This document shows, one piece after another, positions 1-6,002 of a DNA stretch of 7,489 nucleotides (position 1 is the stretch's first letter; each line of letters starts with the position of its first letter). A program made the translations under genes and the position numbers. The stretch lies in assembly GCA_049802875.1 (NCBI GenBank), contig JBARNH010000035.1, positions 1-7,489 of the forward strand. Reading direction: 5' to 3'. This DNA is from Lutacidiplasma sp049802875. Its GTDB lineage: Archaea; Thermoplasmatota; Thermoplasmata; Lutacidiplasmatales; UBA184. The notes under the pieces were generated by a model, which saw nothing but the letters and a program-made list of their open reading frames with translations, searched no databases and was not told the origin of the DNA.

Positions 1-2
1 GC

Positions 3-356
3 GGGAAGGCCGCCTATGCGTCGCAGGCCCAGTTCCGCGCCGCATTGCTGAATTCCTTGCGCAGAGACGAGCCGCTCGCTGTGATCGGCGGGCGACGGCT
101 ACGGCGCCTCTTGCTCGACACGGCGGGCGTCCGCCTCAGCGTGCGCTATACGGAGCGCGAACCCGCGTCGCCGCTGACCGCCTGCCCTGTCTGCGGTTCG
201 GCCCTGCGACCGATCAAGAACCGGACGCTCGCGGGGGACTCGGTCGTCCTGGGACAGCGATGCACCCGGTGCGACTACTGGACCCATCGCTCGCGACGGG
301 TGCCGGTGCGTTACCTGATCTCGAGCGCGGGGATCGACCGGCGGCCGGCGCGCTAG
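3..356 (+). CDS. C-terminal part of a small zinc-ribbon protein, function unknown (5' end outside window)
   Basis: The frame is open from base 3, so the gene probably begins to the left of the window. The TTG at 45 is an in-frame leucine with no visible ribosome site and is unlikely to be the start. About 117 codons are visible, ending in TAG at 354-356. The visible N-terminal part is Arg/Leu-rich and probably helical. The C-terminal part has two cysteine pairs, CPVCG (codons from 183) and CTRC (codons from 261), separated by 22 residues, as in a zinc ribbon or rubredoxin-like knuckle. After the second pair comes a basic stretch (HRSRRVPVRYLI). I do not recognise the family. A nucleic-acid or protein-binding role is possible but unproven. 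It is convergent with the large surface-protein gene, with only four bases between the two stop codons. Confidence is good that this is coding and low for any function. Confidence 0.72.
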   Translation, partial: GKAAYASQAQFRAALLNSLRRDEPLAVIGGRRLRRLLLDTAGVRLSVRYTEREPASPLTACPVCGSALRPIKNRTLAGDSVVLGQRCTRCDYWTHRSRRVPVRYLISSAGIDRRPAR

Positions 357-360
357 TCCG

Positions 361-3300
361 CTAGCTTTCCTGCCACGGATGCGCCTCGGGGACCACCGGG
401 CTCTCGCCCAACGCCGCGGGCGGGACGTACGCAGAGGGGGGCGCCGGCGGCCGCTTCTTCTTCCTTGGTCGTGCGACCGCGAACAGTATCAGGGCTGCCA
501 CCACGGCCCCGATCAAGATTCCGAGCAGCAACCCGGTATCGAGCGAAGTCGCGGAGCCGGATGCCCCCGGCGCGGCGGCGACCGTGAGCCGATACGTCGT
601 GTTCGATTGGGCTCCCGCGGCGTCCTCGACGAGCAGATTGACGGTGTAGGTTCCCGCGGCGCCGTAGCTGTGCTGGATGGCAATCCCGGTGCCGAACGAA
701 CCGTCATCGAATCCCCACTCGACCGTAAAGGGCCGGGTTCCTCCCGAGATCGTGGTGTTGAAATCGAGGAGCGTTCCGGCGGTGATCGCGGCGCCAGCGG
801 CGTTCGGCGCGACGGTGATCGTCGCCGCGATCGCCGGGTTGACCTGGACGACGACCGCTCGGCTCGCGGTCGACCCTGAGGCGTCGCGGTAATGGAACGT
901 CGCGATATAGGCCCCCGCCGAAGAGTAGCTGTGGTGGGCGGTCGTCCCGGTCGACGAGGTTCCGTCCCCGAAGGTCCACGAGGCATTGCCGGGGGTCGTT
1001 CCGCCGTCGACGGTGCCCGTCAGCGTGAGCGGAACGTTGACGTCGGTGATGTTTGACGGAGAGACCGACACGCTGACGGTCGGTAGTACCACCACCGTGA
1101 CCGTCGACGTGGCGCTCGAGATGCCACCACCGGCATCGGTGACCACCACCGTGACGGGGTACACGCCGACCGCGGCGTAGAGGTGGGTCACGCTCGAACC
1201 CCAACCGAGGCCGGAGTCCCCGAACGACCACGAGTAGTTGAATGGGGCCGTGCCGCCGGAGGCCGAGGCCGTTCCGGTGACACTCATCCCGAGGTCCGTC
1301 TCGGCCGACGTCCCGGAATCGAGCTCGAGCTGAACGTCGATCGCCGGCGACACCGAAAGCATCGTCTCCGCCGAGGTCGAGAACCCGAGCGAGTCGACGA
1401 CCTCGGCGGTGATCGGGTACGTCCCCGACGCTACCGGAGTGCAGCTCAATGCGGCGGTATCGGCGCTGACGCATCCGGCCGGCAGCCCCGTGTAGGAGAA
1501 CTGGGAGGGTCCGGCGCCGCCCGCCTCCCCCAGTTGGAGGGAGGAAGTCCCGCCCACATCGATGGGGTTGGGGGTTGCGGCGAAGTAGGTTACCTGCGGC
1601 GGGCTCGCGAGGATGCTGACGGTGCCCGAGATGAAATTGGCCACCCAGAGCTCTCCGGAGCCCGGGACGGTGCTGCCCGGCAGCTCGACCGGCAGGACGT
1701 TGATCGGCAGTTGGCCCGCAGCGATCGTCGCGTACGACCCTTCGCTCGCGGCGATCGACGAGCCATCGATGACGCTGACGTTGCCGTACCACGGGGGACT
1801 GGGGGTCCCGTTGGAAGGCACGTACAGGTCTTCCCGGGAGGGGTCGTAGACGATCTCCCACGCAACGAAATGCGGCGCGATCGGGAGCGGACCCGCCACC
1901 ACCGAGCGGGTCGTCGGGTCAAGGATCCATACGGAGTAGCCGAGGGCGTAGACTTCCTGGTCGGCGGGGTCGTACGCTACAGAGATGAGGTCCGGGAGGC
2001 CCGAGATCGCGGGGCCGACCTCACGGCCCGTCGATCCGTTCACGACCGCGATCGTGTGATTCGTCAGGTCCGCTGCGAAGAGTTCGTCATTGGCGGCGTC
2101 GAGAGTGACTCCCTCAAGGTTCGTCGTTCCGACTCCGACACGCAGGACGTGGACGACCGAGAGGCCAGGGATCGTCAGCGCCTGCAGCCCCGACAGAATG
2201 TTCATTTCCCAAAGGAGGTCGGTCGCCGGGTCGATGATGAGCTGACTGTTGTTGCCCGGCAGGGAATGGTTTTCCTCGACGATCGCCCCGGTCTCCGCGT
2301 CGATCGCTGCGACCCCTCCGGAAAAGCCCGCGTAGACCACGCCGGTCGCCGGGTCATCGACGAGCCCAGTAGCCGCGTTCGGGAGGACGATCGGAGCCTG
2401 GGCGGTGGCGAACGTCGACGCGTTGAGGACCTCCACGGTATTGCGCATCCAGTCGCCGACGAAGACCCGACCGGATCCGGGATCGAACGCGAGGGTCGCG
2501 GCACGCGCCCCGAGATCCGGAGAGAACTGCTGGACCGCCTTCGCGCTGAGGTTGAAAGCGGTGACCGTGCGGTTGACCCCACTCCATGAGTAGAGGAGGT
2601 TCGCCCGTGAGTTCATCGTGAGCCGACCCGGGATGTCTCGGACCCCGACAAAAGCCGCCACGATGGCGCCGCTCTCGGCCGGTACGACGACCAGATCCGG
2701 GGTCGTTTCATTCGCCGTAACGAAGTCCGAACCGTTCTCGTTGACCACGATCGTCGAGACTGTCAGAGCCTGCATCACCAGACCGGCGGTCGATTGGCTG
2801 TTCGCGTAATCGACCTGGAACTGATTCTTGGACGGAATGTCGAACCCGAGGAGGTCGTGTTGAGCGTCGAAGGCGACCGCCGAGGCGGGGGCGGGCAACG
2901 AGATCGTCGGGCCGATCGCGTCGGTCGTTGTGGTGATGCTCGTGATCTTGTTCTCCCCCGAGTCGGCAATGTACAGCAGATGATCGGTGGTATCGTCGGC
3001 GAGGTAGATCGGAGTCGTGCCGACACCGGCTATCGAGACTTGGACATCGCTGTGAGTTCCGTTGATCACCGTGATGTTGTTGGAAACCTCGTTGGCGACG
3101 AAGAGGTTCTGAGACACCGGATCGTACTCGATCGACATTGGATTCGTGCCCACTCGGATCGCTGGTTGCACCATCGCGCCGGTGCTCGGGTCGATGACGA
3201 GGACCGTGTTGTTGAGCGGGTCGGTCGCGTAGAAGTCGCCGTTGAGCGGGTCGAACGCTATCGCCGACGTGTTGGACAAGTTCGGGATCATGCGAGTCTC

Positions 3301-3741
3301 GTTGGTGACCGGATTGTACACGAGCCCGGGGGCCGAGGGCGGGGCCGGGATATTGTCGACCGTGATCGGCCACTCGGGCATCCAGAGCTGCCCCGTGGAG
3401 GGGTCGACCGCGGACTTCCCGACGTCCCAGTCGAACACGGAGGTCGGGAAATTTCCGGCGGTCGAGGCGTTGTAGTTGAGGTACGCCGTCGCGACGACCG
3501 CTCCGACGGAGCCCGCCGAAATCGGGAGGGCGACCGACCCGACTGTGGCGGACGGAACAGCGGGGGGAATGGGGAAGTGGGCACCGGAGTCCGCCCGCGT
3601 TACCAGACCGCCTTGGGTCGCTGCGGCGGAAGCGGTCGCGAGACCGACGAGAACCGACGAAGAGAGCAACGCGACCACGACGACGGCGAGCGCGACGTTT
3701 GTCGGCCACCGACGTGCCGGGGTACGAGGTCGAAGGGTCAC
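361..3741 (-). CDS. Large secreted, membrane-anchored surface protein: beta-propeller (about 14 blades), Ig-like and three PKD domains
   Basis: This is a 1126-residue cell-surface protein. Residues 1-41 form a signal peptide: basic N-terminus (RPRTPARRW), a hydrophobic core (NVALAVVVVALL) and an ATASAAA cleavage region. Residues about 108-712 hold some 14 repeats of the YVTN/NHL-like type, recognisable by phrases such as IAFDPLNGDFYATD, LAFDPGSGRVFVGD and VTLDAANDELFAAD. Fourteen blades would fit two seven-bladed propellers. Residues about 715-798 look like an Ig-like domain carrying the only two cysteines (757 and 767). Three PKD domains follow, with cores WSFGDSG (838), WTFGDGTSS (922) and WGFDDGSFG (1009), each followed by H.Y...G.Y. 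A transmembrane helix (about 1069-1089), the stop-transfer RPRKKKR and a proline-rich cytoplasmic tail end the protein. I count 23 N-X-S/T sequons. The role is probably adhesion, ligand binding or cell-wall structure; no catalytic site is evident. The GTG start is supported by the signal peptide and by a TATA-like box 30 bases upstream. Confidence 0.93.
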   Translation of the reverse strand: MTLRPRTPARRWPTNVALAVVVVALLSSSVLVGLATASAAATQGGLVTRADSGAHFPIPPAVPSATVGSVALPISAGSVGAVVATAYLNYNASTAGNFPTSVFDWDVGKSAVDPSTGQLWMPEWPITVDNIPAPPSAPGLVYNPVTNETRMIPNLSNTSAIAFDPLNGDFYATDPLNNTVLVIDPSTGAMVQPAIRVGTNPMSIEYDPVSQNLFVANEVSNNITVINGTHSDVQVSIAGVGTTPIYLADDTTDHLLYIADSGENKITSITTTTDAIGPTISLPAPASAVAFDAQHDLLGFDIPSKNQFQVDYANSQSTAGLVMQALTVSTIVVNENGSDFVTANETTPDLVVVPAESGAIVAAFVGVRDIPGRLTMNSRANLLYSWSGVNRTVTAFNLSAKAVQQFSPDLGARAATLAFDPGSGRVFVGDWMRNTVEVLNASTFATAQAPIVLPNAATGLVDDPATGVVYAGFSGGVAAIDAETGAIVEENHSLPGNNSQLIIDPATDLLWEMNILSGLQALTIPGLSVVHVLRVGVGTTNLEGVTLDAANDELFAADLTNHTIAVVNGSTGREVGPAISGLPDLISVAYDPADQEVYALGYSVWILDPTTRSVVAGPLPIAPHFVAWEIVYDPSREDLYVPSNGTPSPPWYGNVSVIDGSSIAASEGSYATIAAGQLPINVLPVELPGSTVPGSGELWVANFISGTVSILASPPQVTYFAATPNPIDVGGTSSLQLGEAGGAGPSQFSYTGLPAGCVSADTAALSCTPVASGTYPITAEVVDSLGFSTSAETMLSVSPAIDVQLELDSGTSAETDLGMSVTGTASASGGTAPFNYSWSFGDSGLGWGSSVTHLYAAVGVYPVTVVVTDAGGGISSATSTVTVVVLPTVSVSVSPSNITDVNVPLTLTGTVDGGTTPGNASWTFGDGTSSTGTTAHHSYSSAGAYIATFHYRDASGSTASRAVVVQVNPAIAATITVAPNAAGAAITAGTLLDFNTTISGGTRPFTVEWGFDDGSFGTGIAIQHSYGAAGTYTVNLLVEDAAGAQSNTTYRLTVAAAPGASGSATSLDTGLLLGILIGAVVAALILFAVARPRKKKRPPAPPSAYVPPAALGESPVVPEAHPWQES
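475..537 (-). other. C-terminal membrane anchor of the surface protein
   Basis: This encodes residues about 1069-1089, an uninterrupted hydrophobic helix (TGLLLGILIGAVVAALILFA). It is followed directly by RPRKKKR, which should keep the tail inside by the positive-inside rule. The remaining cytoplasmic tail of about 30 residues is rich in proline (PPAPPSAYVPP). No sortase-like or PGF-CTERM sorting motif was seen, so a permanent transmembrane anchor is the simplest reading. Confidence 0.85.
577..1344 (-). other. Three tandem PKD domains
   Basis: This stretch encodes residues about 800-1055 of the surface protein. Each of the three units of about 85 residues has a GG.(A/P/G).. entry, the W.FGDG-type core, an H.Y...G.Y or H.Y...G.A.Y strand and a final V.D..G turn. 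The second unit has the canonical FGDGTSS core. The first has FGDSG and the third FDDGS, both common variants. PKD domains usually act as rigid extracellular spacers or in protein and polysaccharide contacts; here they would hold the propeller away from the membrane. Confidence 0.88.
1606..3420 (-). other. Propeller repeat region of the surface protein (about 14 blades)
   Basis: This stretch encodes residues about 108-712. Each unit of roughly 30-45 residues follows the pattern hydrophobic-x-hydrophobic-D-P-x-x-x-x-hydrophobic-Y/F-hydrophobic-A, then a polar turn, then N-x-hydrophobic-x-V-hydrophobic-D/N. Blade starts were read by eye near residues 108, 160, 203, 247, 288, 331, 373, 416, 459, 500, 545, 587, 629 and 678. 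The blades are well diverged, with no near-identical neighbours, so recent duplication is not indicated. Division into two seven-bladed wheels is an inference from the count; the first, fifth and last units are the least regular. Confidence 0.75.
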
Positions 3742-3750
3742 CGGTCGCGA

Positions 3751-3768
3751 GAGGGGGACCGCCCCCTC
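3751..3768. promoter_or_regulatory. Perfect 7-bp inverted repeat between TATA box and start codon
   Basis: GAGGGGG (3751-3757) and CCCCCTC (3762-3768) are exact reverse complements around a 4-base loop. The repeat sits just after the TATA-like box and before the GTG start of the surface-protein gene, and 27 bases beyond the stop of the upstream gene. It could be an operator overlapping the start of transcription, or an RNA hairpin at the end of the upstream mRNA. No T-run follows it on the minus strand, so a classical terminator is less likely. Chance is a real possibility in such GC-rich DNA. Confidence 0.4.
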
Positions 3769-3773
3769 TTAAA
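3768..3773 (-). promoter_or_regulatory. TATA-like box of the surface-protein gene
   Basis: On the minus strand this reads TTTAAG within GGGGTTTAAGAGGGG, an AT island in an otherwise GC-rich gap. Its centre lies about 30 bases upstream of the GTG start at 3741. Archaeal transcription usually begins about 25-27 bases downstream of the TATA centre, which would put the 5' end within a few bases of the start codon. No Shine-Dalgarno sequence is visible before that GTG, which agrees with a leaderless mRNA. The purine-rich GATTGGGG just upstream could serve as a BRE element. Confidence 0.6.
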
Positions 3774-3794
3774 CCCCAATCTCGAATGGGCGGA

Positions 3795-4781
3795 CTACGT
3801 GACAGTCCGTATGACGCGGCCCGCGTTCGCGTCGATCAGGATCGTCGTTTTCACGTCCTTCCGATCGAGCACGAAATACCAGACGGGGACATGCAGGAGC
3901 TCCCCGTCCGAGATGTTGACCTGGGTGCGCAGTTGGGAGACCATGCTGTGCTTCTTGTGGGCCGCTTCGGACTGGAGCTGCTGGACGTAGGCCTCGGCCG
4001 AGTGGCGGGCCGCGTCCTCGCCGAGGTCCCCGTTGAGGATCGTCGTCCCCTCGGGGATGTTCTTCTTGTCGAAGAACGTCCGGTCGGCAAGTCCGAACTG
4101 GTAATCCTTGGGCTGGTAGGCGGTCATCGCCTTCACGGCGACGACGGGGTACTCGTACTGCCCGGAGATCGTCTCCGACCGGTTGGGGTTGACGACCGGA
4201 CCCCCGAACACCGGGATCACCGCATACCCTCCCCGACGGCCGCCCAGCGCGCTCCCGAGGAGCGCCCCCGCGGCGATCGTCCCGGCGGTCGCTCCGATCG
4301 ACGTTGCCACCGCCTGGTACTGGTACGTCGTCGAGGCCGACGCGGGCATCACCCAGAACGGAATGTAGCTGAGGTGCTCTTCGGCGACCTTCGATTCCTC
4401 GAAGTTCTTGCGGTTGAAGAACCCCTGGTCCATGTAGTCGTGGACGGACTTGAGCGCCCCGTTCCGGTCGGTGACCTTGAGCGGGAGCATCGTGTGCTTG
4501 TTGATCTCCTTCCACCCGCCCCCGCCGAGCGTGACCGATCCACCGCAGTAGTCGCAGGTGATGACCATCTCGCCGAACGTTGGCTTGATGGGGGCGCCGC
4601 ACGCCGGGCACTTCAGCTCCTGCACACCGGCGGGCGCGATCGATTTCGCTCCGCTCCCCGCCGACGCGGCGGACGGGCCGGCGGACCCTCCGGCCGCGTT
4701 GGGCGTCGGGGCACCGCACTTGAAACAGAACTGGGCGCCGTCCGGAAGTGCCGTCCCGCACTTCACGCAATAGACGGTCAT
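3795..4781 (-). CDS. Double zinc-ribbon protein with YdjG-like C-terminal region
   Basis: This 328-residue protein is the last gene of the four-gene cluster. Residues 5-22 form a zinc ribbon (CVKCG...FCFKCG; Cys 5, 8, 19, 22). A low-complexity Gly/Ser/Ala linker (about 28-50) leads to a second, TFIIB-like ribbon (Cys 58, 61, 76, 79; KCPACG and TCDYCGG). The rest appears to contain two related halves: each has a Y/H-hydrophobic-P-hydrophobic-W strand (YIPFWVMP at 139, HVPVWYFV at 297), and the second ends in TTILIDANAGRVI, as in PepSY-like folds. A glycine/alanine hydrophobic stretch at 158-180 may insert into or contact the membrane. Bacterial proteins of this general design, such as YdjG of Bacillus, partner SPFH proteins of the YdjI type. 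The SPFH gene lies 33 bases upstream, which supports that reading. An adaptor role on the membrane is inferred; no enzymatic motif is seen. The ATG start is supported by the purine-rich AGGAAGAGGGAGG just before it. Confidence 0.88.
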   Translation of the reverse strand: MTVYCVKCGTALPDGAQFCFKCGAPTPNAAGGSAGPSAASAGSGAKSIAPAGVQELKCPACGAPIKPTFGEMVITCDYCGGSVTLGGGGWKEINKHTMLPLKVTDRNGALKSVHDYMDQGFFNRKNFEESKVAEEHLSYIPFWVMPASASTTYQYQAVATSIGATAGTIAAGALLGSALGGRRGGYAVIPVFGGPVVNPNRSETISGQYEYPVVAVKAMTAYQPKDYQFGLADRTFFDKKNIPEGTTILNGDLGEDAARHSAEAYVQQLQSEAAHKKHSMVSQLRTQVNISDGELLHVPVWYFVLDRKDVKTTILIDANAGRVIRTVT

Positions 4782-4784
4782 CCT

Positions 4785-4794
4785 CCCTCTTCCT
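4785..4794 (-). promoter_or_regulatory. Ribosome binding site of the double zinc-ribbon gene
   Basis: On the minus strand the leader reads AGGAAGAGGGAGG directly before ATG. The AGGA copy is 9 bases from the start and is the best-spaced Shine-Dalgarno candidate. A second GGAGG abuts the ATG and is too close to work for this start. Confidence 0.55.
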
Positions 4795-4814
4795 GGCCCC
4801 CGACGCTCCGTCGC

Positions 4815-5981
4815 CTACGGCGAGAGCGCGGCCCCGCATTCGGGGCAGAACTTTCCCGTAGTGGTCGTCGACTTTCCGCACTTCGGGCACGTCCGGGGAG
4901 GGGCCGGCGCAGTGGACGCGCCGCAGTTGGGGCAGAACTTCACCCCGGCGGGCACCGGTTGGCCACATTTCGGGCATGGCGCGCTGCCCGCGGCCGCCGG
5001 CGGAGCCATCGGGTTGCCGCAGCTCGGGCAGAATCGAGTCCCCGAGGGGACCTGAGCGTTGCACTTGGGACAGATGAGCATCGGGCCCTGCCCGCCCTGC
5101 TGGAAGGCGTTCTGCATTCCCCCGACCATGCCGTACCCCATTCCGAGCCCGGCACCCAAACCGACTCCCGCCCCCGCCATCGCGCCCGCGCCCCCCGACG
5201 GGTTGGCCGCCGCGGTCGTGAGCGCTTGGCCGGCCTGGTACTGCATGTAATTGACACCCAGAACCCCCATTTTGGACCGGGTATCGACCGCCGCCTGAAC
5301 GTCGTCCGGGAGGTTGATCGACAGGCCCTGGATCTGCTGGACGTTGACTCCGAGAGGACCGAAGTGCGCGGGGACCGCCCCGAGCACCGCCTGCTCGATC
5401 GTCGTGAGCTGGGTCGCGAGGTCGGTCACCCGCATGCCCTGGTCCTTGAGTTTTCCGAGCGTGTTGTAGACCAAGAGGACCATCTGATCCCGCAGGCGCG
5501 CTTCGACGTCGGGGGTCGTGACCGCCCCGAAAGTTCCGACGAACTGGTTAACGAAATTGTCGGGGGCACCGACCTGCCACCGATAGGAGCCAAAGACGCG
5601 GAGCTGAACGAGGCCGAAGTCGGGGTCCCGGAAGACGTACGGCTCCGTACTCCCGAACTTCCCGTCGAAGATGCGGCGCTGGAGATAGTAGACTTCGGCT
5701 TCCTGGCGCACGCCCGAGAGCGCCTGCACGAGGTTGCCGAGCAGGCGAGCGTTGAGCGTGGTGAGCGAGTAGCGGTCGGGCCGGTCGAGATAGGCGAGGA
5801 CCTTCCCGTCCCGGTAGAAGACCGCGCTCTCGTCCTGCCGGACGACGACGTTGTCCCCCCACTTGATGTTGCGCGGCACGCGCCACATCACGTTGGGTCC
5901 CTTGTACGCGTCCTCCCAGTTGATCGTCGTGGCGCCGATCAGGCTGCCGCCCTGCGCCGGTATCGGGTTGTTGGTGACCAT
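4815..5981 (-). CDS. SPFH/stomatin-prohibitin family protein, YdjI type, with three C-terminal zinc ribbons
   Basis: This 388-residue protein is recognisable as the YdjI-type SPFH family. The N-terminal half has the family phrases WEDAYKGPNVMWRVPRNIKWG, VVVRQDESAVFYRDGK, RYSLTTLNARLL and the hallmark FRDPDFGLVQLRVFGSY (about residues 117-133). The SPFH domain spans about 30-235 and ends in INLPDDVQAAVDTRSKMGVLG. No N-terminal membrane helix is present, so it is probably a cytosolic scaffold recruited to the membrane by partners. A glycine/methionine-rich stretch (262-300) resembles the flexible low-complexity linker of this family. Three zinc ribbons follow, all CxxC-x10-CxxC (Cys 304/307/318/321, 336/339/350/353, 365/368/379/382). 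The gene begins 21 bases after the preceding stop and has a good AGGAG 8 bases before the ATG. In Bacillus, YdjI acts with YdjG, YdjH and PspA in membrane-stress handling; a similar role here is inferred. Older annotations call such proteins membrane protease subunits, but no protease site is visible. Confidence 0.95.
   Translation of the reverse strand: MVTNNPIPAQGGSLIGATTINWEDAYKGPNVMWRVPRNIKWGDNVVVRQDESAVFYRDGKVLAYLDRPDRYSLTTLNARLLGNLVQALSGVRQEAEVYYLQRRIFDGKFGSTEPYVFRDPDFGLVQLRVFGSYRWQVGAPDNFVNQFVGTFGAVTTPDVEARLRDQMVLLVYNTLGKLKDQGMRVTDLATQLTTIEQAVLGAVPAHFGPLGVNVQQIQGLSINLPDDVQAAVDTRSKMGVLGVNYMQYQAGQALTTAAANPSGGAGAMAGAGVGLGAGLGMGYGMVGGMQNAFQQGGQGPMLICPKCNAQVPSGTRFCPSCGNPMAPPAAAGSAPCPKCGQPVPAGVKFCPNCGASTAPAPPRTCPKCGKSTTTTGKFCPECGAALSP
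4836..5072 (-). repeat. Three tandem zinc-ribbon units at the C-terminus of the SPFH protein
   Basis: Three units follow the pattern CPKC...(V)P.G..FCP.CG, beginning at residues 304, 336 and 365, with a period of 32 then 29 residues. The linkers between them are Pro/Ala-rich. The spacing inside each unit is identical (CxxC-x10-CxxC). The units look like products of internal duplication, now diverged at the linkers. Confidence 0.85.
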
Positions 5982-5989
5982 CGTGGTTT

Positions 5990-5994
5990 CTCCT
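5990..5994 (-). promoter_or_regulatory. Ribosome binding site of the SPFH gene
   Basis: The minus strand reads AGGAG followed by an 8-base spacer and ATG at 5981. This is well spaced and fixes the start of the SPFH gene. It contrasts with the absence of such a site before the surface-protein gene. Confidence 0.7.
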
Positions 5995-6002
5995 GTGGAT
6001 CT

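Noticed and set aside
16..51. ATG at 16 on the plus strand as a gene start
   Set aside because: It is in another frame and meets a TGA after eleven codons.
45..356. TTG at 45 as the start of the left-edge gene
   Set aside because: The same frame is open back to the window edge, and the TTG has no ribosome site or promoter, so the gene most likely starts outside the window.
704..1861. 385-codon minus-strand frame overlapping the surface-protein gene
   Set aside because: It is an out-of-frame reading of the PKD region with an Arg-rich product. The main frame has clear domains throughout.
1183..2589. 468-codon plus-strand open frame within the surface-protein gene
   Set aside because: It is antisense to clear propeller and PKD coding sequence, and its product is low-complexity Arg/Asp/Gly-rich.
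3751..3768. Inverted repeat as an intrinsic terminator of the four-gene cluster
   Set aside because: No T-run follows the stem on the minus strand, and the repeat lies inside the next promoter. An operator or chance is preferred.
2794..3990. 398-codon plus-strand open frame
   Set aside because: It runs antisense through the propeller region, the promoter gap and the end of the next gene, with no domain and a composition typical of a GC shadow.
4815..5981. SPFH protein as an active membrane protease
   Set aside because: Only the scaffold domain and zinc ribbons are visible. The protease label for this family comes from older annotation of SPFH proteins associated with proteases.
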